A DNA stretch of 64,000 nt from an uncultured Chlamydiae bacterium (GTDB lineage Bacteria > Chlamydiota > Chlamydiia > Chlamydiales > Rhabdochlamydiaceae), in assembly GCA_903824495.1 (NCBI GenBank), contig CAIJXB010000026.1:62001-126000 (forward strand), in the 5' to 3' direction. The notes under the pieces were generated by a model, which worked only from the letters and a program-made list of their open reading frames with translations, did not search any database and was not told where the DNA came from. Shown one piece after another: positions 1 to 8,857 of this stretch (position 1 is the first letter of the stretch; every line of letters begins with the position of its first letter). The translations under genes were made by a program, and so were the position numbers.

Positions 1-192
1 GGTGGCTATAGCTGCGCTATTTTGTTCGGACTCTTTCCCCCTCTGATGGTATGGATCGGTAGATATAGTAAAAAATACAAACATCAAGAAAGGCAGCTTT
101 TCGGAGGAAAACCGATGCTAGCTCTTCTTATCTTCTTTATTGTGATAGAACTGCTCATTCAGATTTTCCATGGAACTCTCAACTTGATTTAA
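1..192 (+). CDS. tyrP: Aromatic amino acid transporter, C-terminal end (partial)
   Basis: An open frame enters from the left edge and stops at TAA 190-192, giving the last 63 residues of an integral membrane protein. A hydrophobic helix ending in FPPLMVW is followed by a basic loop (GRYSKKYKH), a GGKP turn and a final hydrophobic helix. This matches the end of the hydroxy/aromatic amino acid permease family (TyrP), which imports tyrosine or tryptophan with protons and is present, often duplicated, in Chlamydiae. The N-terminal bulk lies outside the window, so substrate cannot be judged and another member of the amino acid/auxin permease superfamily is possible. Confidence 0.7.
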   Translation, partial: GGYSCAILFGLFPPLMVWIGRYSKKYKHQERQLFGGKPMLALLIFFIVIELLIQIFHGTLNLI

Positions 193-221
193 GTGTATAA
201 CGACTGAAAAAGGACCGAAAA

Positions 222-1235
222 ATGCGCTTTAGAAAGACCTTGTTTTCCCTTTTGTGTGCTCCTTATCTTCTTCAGACAGCCTATGCTGATGATGTGCTTT
301 CCCATTTTTTTCAGCCGTCTCCCGATGAAGCCTACCCTTGGTTTACAGGGCCTCTACTAGCTCCTTCTGTACATACCATACCGCCTGGGCACGTAGATGT
401 AGAACCCTATCTATTCTTCTGGTCTTTCACTGGAGCTTATAATAACCATTGGCGGCCACAATCAGCTGATCACAACTTTTATTCTTTACAGCTGCAAGTT
501 CCTATTTGGGTTGGCGTTTGTTCCTTCTTAGACGTAACCGTACAACCAATTGCCGCTTATCAGTTCACCCAAAATCAACAATCTATGGAGTTCGGTGATA
601 TTCCTTTTGGATTTGATATTCAGCTTTTGAATGAAGATCAAAACAGATGGTGGGTACCTGCTATTAAGCTCGCACTCAAAGCTGTAGGCCCCACCGGCAA
701 CTACGATGACTTAAATCCCAATAAACTAGGAACCGATGCGTTTGGATCTGGAAATTGGCTCCCTAATGCAACGATATCTTTAGGAAGGATTTTCCCAATA
801 GGTGAAAAACACTTTTTCTCTCCTCGCCTAGCGTGGAGCTATACAGTCCCAACGCCGCTTCACGTGAAAAACTACAACGTGTATGGTGGAACATATGGAA
901 CAGATGGGACCGTCTATCCTGGGAATATTTTCTCTTTTGACTTCGGCTTTGAGTACAACTTAAGCCAAAACTGGGTCGTTGCAAACGACTTTTACTATCA
1001 GCACAACAATAAAAACAGATTCTCAGGAGACACTGGATTCATTGAGCCCGGAATCGCTGCTGTGATGACAAGCCCCTCTTCTGATCAGTTCAGCCTAGCT
1101 CCTGCGATAGAATACAACTGGAGTGAAAACATTGGTATCATCGGCGGCGTCTGGTTTAGTTTTGCAGGAAGAAATTCAAGCCGGTTTGTAACTGGAGTTA
1201 TTGCTTTGAACATATACACTCAAAGCGGTCATTAG
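222..1235 (+). CDS. Exported beta-barrel-like outer membrane protein, unknown function
   Basis: The 337-residue product begins with a clear Sec signal peptide (MRFRKTLFSLLCAPYLLQTAYADD). The mature part is rich in aromatic residues, alternates short amphipathic strands with polar turns, and has a repeated W/Y-x-F pattern, ending with a strand rich in aliphatic residues (FVTGVIALNIY). This is the profile of an outer membrane beta-barrel of the transporter/MetA-like group annotated in environmental chlamydiae. No catalytic motif is visible. It follows the tyrP end by 30 bp but ends at a strong hairpin, so it is probably its own unit or the tail of the tyrP one. Function is not inferred beyond envelope location. 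Confidence 0.75.
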   Translation: MRFRKTLFSLLCAPYLLQTAYADDVLSHFFQPSPDEAYPWFTGPLLAPSVHTIPPGHVDVEPYLFFWSFTGAYNNHWRPQSADHNFYSLQLQVPIWVGVCSFLDVTVQPIAAYQFTQNQQSMEFGDIPFGFDIQLLNEDQNRWWVPAIKLALKAVGPTGNYDDLNPNKLGTDAFGSGNWLPNATISLGRIFPIGEKHFFSPRLAWSYTVPTPLHVKNYNVYGGTYGTDGTVYPGNIFSFDFGFEYNLSQNWVVANDFYYQHNNKNRFSGDTGFIEPGIAAVMTSPSSDQFSLAPAIEYNWSENIGIIGGVWFSFAGRNSSRFVTGVIALNIYTQSGH

Positions 1236-1245
1236 AAATTTATAG

Positions 1246-1268
1246 TGGGGGAAGACACTCTTCCCCCA
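1246..1268. terminator. Bidirectional hairpin terminator between convergent genes
   Basis: A perfect 10-bp inverted repeat (TGGGGGAAGA, loop CAC, TCTTCCCCCA) lies between the stop codons of the outer membrane protein and the convergent methyltransferase. The stem is GC-rich. The trailing T run is short on the + strand and AT-rich on the other, so it can serve both genes. Confidence 0.65.
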
Positions 1269-1275
1269 TTAACAG

Positions 1276-2247
1276 TTAACGCTTGCGACCTATAAACTCC
1301 ACTCTGCCGTTTGAACTACTTTTTCCCCAGCCTCCCTTTTGCTGTAAGAAAGCTGTATCATAGGCGTTATTGTTTAGAAGAGCTCTTGTCATTTGCTTAT
1401 CTGCATACCATACACTTCCATTTTGTCTTTGAGTGGTTTCCTTTTCTTGATTAAGCGGTAAGACCCAAAAATTCCCTCCAACACATCCACCTGTTTTCAA
1501 AGATCCATGAATTCTACCCCATAATCTCTCAAACTTATCTGCTTTGGAATAAGGAAATGAATTTTCACCAAACACAAGACTGACATTTTTTGGAAAATTA
1601 TAATCTTCCATAGGCTCAAAGGCATACGTCAGTCTCTTGTCTGCTATTTCTTTTAACCCCACAGAATGCACTTGTTTAGCTAGGCACTTCAAAGCATCAG
1701 GGGAGCTATCTAAAGCAATGACCGTCCAGTTTTTTTTAAGCAGCTCAATCACAAGACCGCTGTTGCCACATCCTAGTTCAACAGCAAGACCTGGAGAAGG
1801 GTCTTTCTTCAATACTTCATCCAATGCTTTTTGAGCTAATTTGCCTATATCTCTCGGATTCCTGGAAAAAGAACGCCAAAACTTCATGATATGTTGTTCA
1901 AAAAGAGTTCCCTGAGCGATGGGATTTCTTTCATCCTCTTCATCTTGGATAATCTGATCGATCATTTTGCGAGTTTCAGGATCTGCTCCCTTACCTTCTG
2001 CTATCCTCTGGCAAACCTTAAAAAGCTTTTCCTCTTTCTCCATTTCTTTAAAAAACGAAAAGACCTCGTTCAGACCGTTATTAGCACGTTCTCTCTTTTG
2101 ATTTTGAAGGTGTCCTTCCATCGCAGAAGCGGCCCCTTGCACCTTGAGAGCTTCGAGAGCAAGTCTTGAGGTAACCTCTTTCATAGGTATTGCCGGGCCG
2201 AACTGCCCTACAAAATTTTCAGCGACTCTACGCCCTAATCGAATCAT
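1276..2247 (-). CDS. Class I SAM-dependent methyltransferase
   Basis: The protein has 323 residues. An N-terminal half rich in charged helices (about residues 40-120) precedes a Rossmann methyltransferase core. SAM-binding motif I is VELGCGNSG (about residue 157), followed by VIALDSSPDALKCLAKQ, the acidic residue after strand 2 that binds the SAM ribose. No signal peptide is present, so it is cytosolic, unlike the exported methyltransferase-like proteins further right. The substrate is not evident; the motif-I region resembles Methyltransf_11/25-type small-molecule or protein methyltransferases. It is transcribed away from its - strand neighbour across about 200 bp of very AT-rich DNA with no gene. 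Confidence 0.75.
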   Translation of the reverse strand: MIRLGRRVAENFVGQFGPAIPMKEVTSRLALEALKVQGAASAMEGHLQNQKRERANNGLNEVFSFFKEMEKEEKLFKVCQRIAEGKGADPETRKMIDQIIQDEEDERNPIAQGTLFEQHIMKFWRSFSRNPRDIGKLAQKALDEVLKKDPSPGLAVELGCGNSGLVIELLKKNWTVIALDSSPDALKCLAKQVHSVGLKEIADKRLTYAFEPMEDYNFPKNVSLVFGENSFPYSKADKFERLWGRIHGSLKTGGCVGGNFWVLPLNQEKETTQRQNGSVWYADKQMTRALLNNNAYDTAFLQQKGGWGKSSSNGRVEFIGRKR

Positions 2248-2399
2248 TTAACTCTCCAAATGTGATTTTTATGGAGAAATAATACGAGAAACAATCACTT
2301 TAAGTCGATATTTTTAAATAAATTAAAATAACTAAAATAATAATTCACAATTCTAAAAACAGACATTTAAACATTTACAACAGGAACATATTATTTGAA

Positions 2400-2469
2400 T
2401 TCTTCAGGTGATTGGTTCCGACCCGGGAGCTTCCTTCAAAATCTTTTATTTCAGTTCTTCAGGCGATTG
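2400..2469. repeat. Short direct duplication at the thioredoxin-fusion 3' end
   Basis: TTCTTCAGGTGATTG at 2400-2414 recurs as TTCTTCAGGCGATTG at 2455-2469 (14 of 15 identical). The second copy codes the last residues of the thioredoxin domain; the first lies just beyond its stop. It looks like a small scar of duplication. Confidence 0.4.
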
Positions 2470-3827
2470 ACATACTGCATGATCTCTTCCACACCTATTT
2501 TTCTTGCAACTTCCTGTCCATCAGGACTGAGGACAACAACTGTAGGCATAGACTGCACTTTGTAGCGAATAGCAAGCTCTCTTGCGAGATCTACGTTCAC
2601 TTTGCAAAGCGTTGCTTTGCCTTGGAGCTCTTGCGCCCAACCATCTGTGAACTGCCCGAGGTATTTGCAAGGACCGCACCATGTAGCATAAAAGTCGATG
2701 AGGACAACTCCTTTGCTAGAAGAAACGATTTCCTTAAGCTGAGAAAGGGAAGACACCTCGATGGCTTTTAAGATTTTTGGTTCTTTGCTTTCAATTTTTG
2801 TTATGGCTACGGGCTCTGATTTTTTTAGCGATGCTAAACGCAAATAGTCACTCGCTTGAAGCGCTGCTTTTGCTCCCTCGCCACTTGCGATGATCGCTTG
2901 TTTAAAGATTGGATCTGCAACATCTCCAGCTGCAAAGACTCCAGGGATAGAAGTCTCTGTTCCTTTTTTTAAAGTGATATATCCATGGCTATCTAGCTCT
3001 AATTGTTTAGCGAAAATGTGAGTGTTAGGAGTTGCTCCTATAGCTAAAAAAAGAGCATCGACAGGAAGAATAGAGTCTTTATTTTCTTTACTGACAAGAT
3101 GTAGTGACTCAACTGACGCCCCATCACCTTTGATCTCTTTGATTTTTACATCATAGATAACTTGTACGTTGGGAAGAGCTAGTATCCTTTCTCTTCGGGT
3201 CTTATCAACACCTTTGAAGGTGTCTTTACGGTTTAGAATATATACCTTTTTTGCAAGGCCCGCTAAGTAATCTGCTTCAAGAAGCGATGCATCCCCGCCA
3301 CCGACCACTGCAACGACTTTATCTTTATAGAGGGATCCGTCACATACAGCGCACGTATAAACACCTTTAGACCAATAAGCTGCTTCTCCAGGAATTTCTA
3401 ATTTATTGGCAGAGGCTCCGAGTGTCACGATACAAACATCTGCTAAAATCTTTCTTTTTTTGGATGTGTCATACACATCTTGCGCTATAATAGAAAAAGG
3501 ACGCTCCGTTAAATTAACCTCGATCGCTATTTCTTTAGATAAAACAGCTCCACTCGATTTTGCCTGCGCTTGCATGTGCTCTGTTAAATCAGAGCCGCTT
3601 GTCTCTTTATATCCTGGCCAATTGTATACAGCATTCGATTGCGTGATAGCGCCACCAGAAACAGGCCCCTCTAGTACAAGCGTAGAAAATCCGGCTCTTC
3701 CCAGATAAATAGCCGAGGTAAGCCCTGCTGATCCTCCTCCTAAAACGATTGCGTCCACCTTTTGAGAAGGCATCGAAGCATTTAGTGATAGGCACAAAAA
3801 GTAAAAAAGGCAGAATGTTTTTTTCAT
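2451..3827 (-). CDS. Exported thioredoxin reductase-thioredoxin fusion protein
   Basis: The 458-residue product joins a flavoprotein thioredoxin reductase to a thioredoxin. Visible parts are the FAD site GGGSAG (about 30-35), the redox pair CAVC of the CAVCDG motif (C159, C162), the NADPH-site GGGDA (176-180) and a C-terminal thioredoxin with WCGPC (C384, C387). It should pass electrons from NADPH through FAD to its own thioredoxin. The start at 3827 is chosen because it overlaps the upstream stop as ATGA and has AGGAAAA before it; an in-frame start 20 codons earlier would overlap the neighbour by 64 bp. From this start a Sec-like signal peptide (MKKTFCLFYFLCLSLNA) is evident, odd for an NADPH enzyme. 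The usual HRRxxFR NADPH-phosphate signature reads NRKDTFK. Confidence 0.88.
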   Translation of the reverse strand: MKKTFCLFYFLCLSLNASMPSQKVDAIVLGGGSAGLTSAIYLGRAGFSTLVLEGPVSGGAITQSNAVYNWPGYKETSGSDLTEHMQAQAKSSGAVLSKEIAIEVNLTERPFSIIAQDVYDTSKKRKILADVCIVTLGASANKLEIPGEAAYWSKGVYTCAVCDGSLYKDKVVAVVGGGDASLLEADYLAGLAKKVYILNRKDTFKGVDKTRRERILALPNVQVIYDVKIKEIKGDGASVESLHLVSKENKDSILPVDALFLAIGATPNTHIFAKQLELDSHGYITLKKGTETSIPGVFAAGDVADPIFKQAIIASGEGAKAALQASDYLRLASLKKSEPVAITKIESKEPKILKAIEVSSLSQLKEIVSSSKGVVLIDFYATWCGPCKYLGQFTDGWAQELQGKATLCKVNVDLARELAIRYKVQSMPTVVVLSPDGQEVARKIGVEEIMQYVNRLKN

Positions 3828-5680
3828 AGGTTTTTTCCTGATAACGAGATTATTTTTTTGTAGAATCGAGCTTCTGCTTCTAAGCAAGCCTTGATCGTCT
3901 CTGCTTTTCGAAATCCATGTCCCTCGCCTTGGAGTACTATCAATTCAGAGTTTGGCAATTTTTTATGTAGCAACTCTGCTTGGCTTAATGGAACAACAAA
4001 GTCTTGATCCCCATGTAAGAAAAGTACAGGGCATGAAATTTCTTTAGCCCTTTCATTCGGAGATCTAGCTGCGTACCTAGTTTTAAATTCCTTGTAATTT
4101 CCGATCAAAGAATCCAAGTAGTGCTTTTCAAATTTGTGAGTTTCCTCGGCTAACAAAGAAAGATCGGTCACGCCGTAGTAACTAATGCACCCTTTTAGAT
4201 CAGAAGAAACTGCTGCCATGCAAAGCGCTGTAAAGCCTCCTGAACTACTCCCTTTAGCAAATAAAGCATTTGGGCTCGCAAGCTGAGATTTTGTAAGAGA
4301 GAGTGCCAGATCTAAAGAGTCTTGTACATCTAAAATGCCCCAATTATAGTTCAACGCTTCTTGATAAACTCTTCCAAAACCAAGACTGCCTCTATAGTTG
4401 ACATCAAGAAAGGCAAATCCTCGGCTTGTCCAAAACTGCACATCCCAAGATAAAAGTGCCCCCGCATACGAGGTAGGGCCTGAGTGGCATTTAATGATTA
4501 AGGGGGGTAATGTTGGAGTATCATAAGAAGGATTTTTAGGAGGGTAGAAAAAACCAAAGATCTTATGTCCATCTAAAGAAGAGGAAGTAGCCACTTCTTT
4601 GGGAATAGAAATATAAGGCCTTAAATTTTCTGGAACAGTGGAGCTGGATGAAATGACTTCACACGCCAGAGTCTTTAGATCTAAACAAACTAAAGATAGA
4701 GGCTGCAGCTGCGACCCTCCTATAAAATAAACGCCATGAGATCCTACATCCAAAGTTCTAATTACCGTATAGGGAAGATCTAGTTTATGCAGCGTCCTTG
4801 TTTTTCGATCGATGATCCCTAAGGAGTCGATAGCTTTTTCGCAGAAGGCGACGACAAAAACATCTTCTCCGTCTAAGACAAAAGATTTAAAATGACTTTT
4901 ACCAAGCACCCAAAGGGGATAGGAAAAATCTGCTTCTTTTTTATAAAGAAGCGTTTCCCTCTCTACAGTCCAAAAATAGAGATTAGAAAACCCGTTTCGA
5001 TCGGAAGCAAAAAGGATTTCAGCAGGAGCTGTCCAGATGAATTCCGCAATCGACTCTTTGGAGCCTCCAATAGAAAATATTTCCTGCTTACTTTGAGCCG
5101 AAACGATTTTTAATCTACTTTCTTCCCAAGGCATGGAAGGGTGGTTCCAAAAGATAAAGGCGATCTTGGTGCCATCAGGACTGAAGCGAGGCGATGCATA
5201 AAAATCAAACTCTTGATGGATGATACTATGAGAGTTCTTTTGCAGATCAAATTCCACAAGAAAATTGCTTACCTCATGTTCTTTAGAATGATCCTCACAT
5301 ACACAGATCATTTTGCTTAAATCTGAAGATATAGAAAAATCAGCCCATCGCTTTGAAGTGTCTTGGATTAAGCAAAGGGGCGCTGATCCTTCTTTTTGCA
5401 TGTACAAAGAAGAGGTCTTTTGATCAAAGAAAATAAGCTGGTCTTTTTCTACAGAAAAAGCGCCTCCTCCATATTCATGGACTTTTGATTGAACGCTCAT
5501 AGAAGGAAACAATTCTACAGAAGGAAGATTTTTTTCTTTTTTCAAAAAAGCCACACGCCCTTTTTCCAAAGGTCTTGACTCCGTCCAAAAGACAGTTTCT
5601 CCCTCTACCTGTAGATGCCCAAAAGAAATCTGAGAAGATGCTACGGTATCTACTCCGACTTGAGATTCCCAAACTTCCAT
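3824..5680 (-). CDS. S9-family serine peptidase (acylaminoacyl/prolyl oligopeptidase type)
   Basis: An N-terminal beta-propeller-like region with TolB/DPP-type repeats (for example ASPRFSPDGTKIAFI) is followed by an alpha/beta-hydrolase domain in the last 240 residues. The catalytic serine sits in GSSSGG, the aspartate in HGDQDFVVP and the histidine in GEGHGF. This is the order and spacing of prolyl-oligopeptidase family S9 exo- or oligopeptidases, which cleave short peptides in the cytosol. The start chosen, MEVWESQ at 5680, has AAAGG about 10 bases upstream; in-frame ATGs at 5713 and 5689 are alternatives. The stop overlaps the start of the thioredoxin fusion (ATGA), which implies translational coupling. 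Confidence 0.87.
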   Translation of the reverse strand: MEVWESQVGVDTVASSQISFGHLQVEGETVFWTESRPLEKGRVAFLKKEKNLPSVELFPSMSVQSKVHEYGGGAFSVEKDQLIFFDQKTSSLYMQKEGSAPLCLIQDTSKRWADFSISSDLSKMICVCEDHSKEHEVSNFLVEFDLQKNSHSIIHQEFDFYASPRFSPDGTKIAFIFWNHPSMPWEESRLKIVSAQSKQEIFSIGGSKESIAEFIWTAPAEILFASDRNGFSNLYFWTVERETLLYKKEADFSYPLWVLGKSHFKSFVLDGEDVFVVAFCEKAIDSLGIIDRKTRTLHKLDLPYTVIRTLDVGSHGVYFIGGSQLQPLSLVCLDLKTLACEVISSSSTVPENLRPYISIPKEVATSSSLDGHKIFGFFYPPKNPSYDTPTLPPLIIKCHSGPTSYAGALLSWDVQFWTSRGFAFLDVNYRGSLGFGRVYQEALNYNWGILDVQDSLDLALSLTKSQLASPNALFAKGSSSGGFTALCMAAVSSDLKGCISYYGVTDLSLLAEETHKFEKHYLDSLIGNYKEFKTRYAARSPNERAKEISCPVLFLHGDQDFVVPLSQAELLHKKLPNSELIVLQGEGHGFRKAETIKACLEAEARFYKKIISLSGKNL

Positions 5681-5865
5681 GATAGACATCCTTTTTCTTA
5701 AGAAGCATACCAAAAAAAGTCACTATTGCACAATATGAGAAGAGCTCCTCACATATCCCTTGAAACATATCCTCCGATTAAAATAAGATTTTTCTGTCTA
5801 ACTCTTTTAGACTATTTACAGTAAGCTATTTGGATTTAAAAAAAATAATTTATCAAAGGAATGCA

Positions 5866-6300
5866 ATGTTTTCAAAGTTTATAACAGCAGTTTTCTTTCT
5901 CCTTACCTTTACCTCATTTTGCTTTGCCGATGAGGACCACAACTTCAAAGGAAAACACTTTATCGCAAGCTATACCGGATGTGACGTAGCAGCTCTCACT
6001 GAAGTAGACAGCCTTATTTCTGCTATGAAAGAAGCAGTAGAAAAATCAGGCGCTACCATTTTAGATTCAAGCTCTTTTGTATTTCCAGGAAATGGTCTGA
6101 CCATGGTCTTTCTTCTTTCGGAAAGCCATGCAAGCATCCATACCTATCCAGAGTACGGCGCTTGCTTCATCGATCTATTCACTTGTGGAGACATTTGCAC
6201 TTATGAAGGGTTCCACGAATCTTTATCTTCCTATTTAAAACCTGCTCAGGTAAACCAAAAGGTTTTGATAAGAAACGAAGAAATCGGCGAGAACTTCTAA
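5866..6300 (+). CDS. speH: S-adenosylmethionine decarboxylase proenzyme with signal peptide
   Basis: This 144-residue protein matches bacterial class 1B AdoMet decarboxylase, which self-cleaves to make a pyruvoyl cofactor and decarboxylates SAM for spermidine synthesis. The processing site ESH (E86/S87), H92 in IHTYPE and C107 in FTCGD are all present, as is the opening GKHFIASYTGCD. The start at 5866 has AAGGA upstream; the only longer frame begins with TTG. The oddity is a cleavable-looking signal peptide (MFSKFITAVFFLLTFTSFCFADE) before the domain; family members are normally cytosolic with the domain near residue 1. No spermidine synthase gene is nearby. Catalytic competence is inferred from the intact residues. 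Confidence 0.88.
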   Translation: MFSKFITAVFFLLTFTSFCFADEDHNFKGKHFIASYTGCDVAALTEVDSLISAMKEAVEKSGATILDSSSFVFPGNGLTMVFLLSESHASIHTYPEYGACFIDLFTCGDICTYEGFHESLSSYLKPAQVNQKVLIRNEEIGENF

Positions 6301-6328
6301 ACACTCGAAGGTAGGTAGTAATAATATA

Positions 6329-6886
6329 GTGGATCTAAACGAGATACTTGAAAAAGCAGAAAATGCAACATCTCCTCCTCCGGATCCACTAGGTGGAATT
6401 CCCAAACAAAAACTATCCCCCGTCATCAGATGGACTCTTAGAGTCTTAATCTTACCTTTTTTATGGCTAGAGCTTCTTGCTGAAAAAATAGCAAGATGGA
6501 TCGTTCCTCCTCCTTTTAAACAAGTGGGCACTTGTAAAAGAAGAGGGAACTGCTGTCACTACATTTTACTTCCTGAAGTGCGTGGCATTTTAGGATGGAT
6601 TCTTACTTTTTGGCATACAGAAGTTTTTGGCTTCTATCCTAGAACGCAGGAACCTTATGACTACGAAGGAAAACGAATCACTGTAATGGGATGCCGCTAC
6701 CTAAACAAAAATGGAAGCTGCTCGAAACATTTTTTCAGACCCAAAGTATGTAGAAGCTGGCCTGTCATTGAGATTTTTGGATATCCCAGAATTTTAAAAG
6801 GTTGCGGCTATCAAGCGAAAGTAAAGAAATCATACGCTAAAAAATATCCAGGACTCACCGTTTTAAACGAGACTGAAAAAGAATAA
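6329..6886 (+). CDS. YkgJ-type cysteine-cluster protein
   Basis: The 185-residue protein has a hydrophobic segment (about 35-55, RVLILPFLWLELLA) followed by cysteines arranged as CKRRGNCC, CRYLNKNGSC, VCRSWP and GCGY. This spacing is that of the YkgJ/FliB-like putative zinc- or iron-chelating domain (UPF0153 group), whose biochemical role is unsettled. The start is GTG at 6329; the GAAGG upstream is rather far, so the true start is uncertain. It lies 28 bp after the decarboxylase on the same strand and may be cotranscribed with it. Confidence 0.7.
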   Translation: MDLNEILEKAENATSPPPDPLGGIPKQKLSPVIRWTLRVLILPFLWLELLAEKIARWIVPPPFKQVGTCKRRGNCCHYILLPEVRGILGWILTFWHTEVFGFYPRTQEPYDYEGKRITVMGCRYLNKNGSCSKHFFRPKVCRSWPVIEIFGYPRILKGCGYQAKVKKSYAKKYPGLTVLNETEKE

Positions 6887-6928
6887 TCGTGTATTAAACT
6901 GTCCTTAAAAAAACCTAAGGGCCCTCTC

Positions 6929-7549
6929 ATGGCTAAGCTTTATTTTTACTACTCCGCAATGAATGCAGGAAAAAGCACCACTCTTTTACAATCCAGCTAC
7001 AACTATATGGAAAGAGGGATGCAAGTGCTCCTCTTTGCTCCTTGCATCGATGACAGACTTGGAAAAACCGCTGTTCACTCTCGCATTGGTCTTGCTCAAG
7101 ATGCCATTGGATTTGATCAAAACACCGATTTTTTCGAGTATGTTCTGGGTGTTAAAGACTCTATCCCTAATTTAAAATGCGTTCTGATCGACGAAGTGCA
7201 TTTTCTTAAAAAAGAACAAATCAAGCAGCTGACCCGCATCACAAATGAGCTTCGATTCCCAGTTCTTTGCTACGGCCTTCGCTCTGATTTCAAAGGGGAA
7301 CCTTTTGAAGGCAGCAGCTATTTACTCGCCTGGGCAGAGGAAATGGTCGAAATCAAAACCATTTGCCACTGTGGGAAAAAAGCCACCATGAACCTTCGCA
7401 TTGATCCTACAGGAGCTCCTGTTGAAGAAGGGAATCAGATCCAAGTCGGCGGCAATGAAAGCTATATCTCCGTTTGCATGAACCATTTTAGATCGTGCAA
7501 CAAAACATTTTCTCAAACAAATCAACTTCAAACCTCGGAATCTCTATGA
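6929..7549 (+). CDS. tdk: Thymidine kinase
   Basis: The 206-residue protein phosphorylates thymidine with ATP (type II TK1-like family). Features seen are the P-loop SAMNAGKST (residues 10-18), the Walker-B-like LIDEVHFL, the lasso-region cysteines CHCGKKA and a late cysteine near the C-terminus for the structural zinc, and YISVCMNHF near the end. Length fits the family. Its stop overlaps the next gene's start as ATGA at 7546-7549, so the MFS transporter is probably translated from the same message. Confidence 0.93.
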   Translation: MAKLYFYYSAMNAGKSTTLLQSSYNYMERGMQVLLFAPCIDDRLGKTAVHSRIGLAQDAIGFDQNTDFFEYVLGVKDSIPNLKCVLIDEVHFLKKEQIKQLTRITNELRFPVLCYGLRSDFKGEPFEGSSYLLAWAEEMVEIKTICHCGKKATMNLRIDPTGAPVEEGNQIQVGGNESYISVCMNHFRSCNKTFSQTNQLQTSESL

Positions 7550-8781
7550 CAAATCAGACGAAGGGATGGCTCGTATGCCTGATTGCAGCCTGTTTTTTCT
7601 CCTATGAACTCGTTCAATTCCACATGCTGAATGCAATCTCTTCTATGGTCATGAAAGACCTATCCCTATCGACAACAGATTTTTCAGCTCTATGCTCTAC
7701 CTACCTTTTAGCTGATGTTATTTTTCTCATTCCTGCAGGCATGATTTTAGACAGAGTTTCTATAAAAAAAGTGATTTTAGTGGCTCTTGGCCTCTGTATC
7801 ATTGGAACTTTTGGATTTGCGATGTCAACTACGCTGCTGCAAGCTTGCATCTCCCATTTTCTATCAGGGATTGGAAATGCTTTTTGTTTCCTAAGCTGCA
7901 TGTGCCTTGCAAAAAGCTGGTTTGGAGCCAAAAGTTCTTTGATCATGAGCGTCATGATCACAATCGGCCTTTTAGGTGGAGTTCTTGCACAAGTTCCTTT
8001 TACATTACTTGCTGACAATTTTGGATGGCAAAAGACTCTTGCCTTTGATGGCCTGATCGGATGTGTGATTTGGGTGCTGAACTTTATCTTTGTAGAAGAA
8101 AATAAAGCCGGAGAGGCCGTTAAGGAAAAAACTCCCGTTAGAGTTTTTCTATCCAATCTAAGACCTGCGTTTTCCAACATGCAAATCTGGAAATGTGGTT
8201 TTTATACGGGATTTTTAAATCTCCCACTTATGATCATCAGCGCCATGATCGGCAATCTCTATCTCACACATGTTCTTCACTTTGATGCTTTAAATGCATC
8301 ACTCATCACCAGCATGATCTCGTTTGGAACCATTGTGGGATCGCCTTGCTACGGCTTTTTAAGTGACTTCTTTCAAAAGAAAAAGACATTAATGATTGTG
8401 GGAACTGTTTTGAGTTTAGTGAGCTTTTTCATGATCATGCTCCTAAAAAGTCCTCATCTGATGACCATGATGATCCTTTTCTTTTCCTTAGGCTTTTTCT
8501 CCGCTTCTCAAATCCTTGGATACCCTATGATCGCAGACTCTTCTTCAAAAGAGCTGCAAGGGACTTCGATGGGACTTGCTGCTGTCATCATCATGGGACT
8601 TGCTTTTGTAGGACAGCCTCTCACAGGCTTTCTCATTGACAAGGCATCTTCATCTGGCAGCTATGATTTTAGCTATGCCTTAATGATTTTCCCCATTGGT
8701 TTTCTAGTATCGCTTTGGCTCGCTTTCTCACTCAAAGAGCCTTCTTATAGTAAGGCTGTTCAGGAAGAGCCTGTCGCATAA
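7546..8781 (+). CDS. MFS transporter
   Basis: The 411-residue protein has 12 predicted hydrophobic segments. The major facilitator loop signature between helices 2 and 3 is GMILDRVSIKKVI, and a second copy appears between helices 8 and 9 as GFLSDFFQKKK. The start at 7546 overlaps the tdk stop (ATGA); the longer frame beginning at 7495 would overlap tdk by 55 bp. Coupling with thymidine kinase suggests, but does not show, transport of a nucleoside or another host metabolite. A strong terminator follows immediately. Confidence 0.87.
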   Translation: MTNQTKGWLVCLIAACFFSYELVQFHMLNAISSMVMKDLSLSTTDFSALCSTYLLADVIFLIPAGMILDRVSIKKVILVALGLCIIGTFGFAMSTTLLQACISHFLSGIGNAFCFLSCMCLAKSWFGAKSSLIMSVMITIGLLGGVLAQVPFTLLADNFGWQKTLAFDGLIGCVIWVLNFIFVEENKAGEAVKEKTPVRVFLSNLRPAFSNMQIWKCGFYTGFLNLPLMIISAMIGNLYLTHVLHFDALNASLITSMISFGTIVGSPCYGFLSDFFQKKKTLMIVGTVLSLVSFFMIMLLKSPHLMTMMILFFSLGFFSASQILGYPMIADSSSKELQGTSMGLAAVIIMGLAFVGQPLTGFLIDKASSSGSYDFSYALMIFPIGFLVSLWLAFSLKEPSYSKAVQEEPVA

Positions 8782-8802
8782 TAGAGTTATACAAATCTAC
8801 TT

Positions 8803-8829
8803 AAAGAGCTCCCTTTTTGGGAGCTCTTT
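8803..8829 (+). terminator. Rho-independent terminator after the tdk-MFS operon
   Basis: A perfect 11-bp stem (AAAGAGCTCCC / GGGAGCTCTTT) with a T5 loop is followed by TTTCC. It lies 21 bp after the MFS transporter stop. Confidence 0.85.
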
Positions 8830-8857
8830 TTCCTTTAACGTCGCGTAGGCTAGGTCA

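Noticed and set aside
2412..2771. Open frame of 119 codons on the + strand
   Set aside because: It lies wholly opposite the thioredoxin-fusion gene and encodes no recognisable motif; a shadow of that gene.
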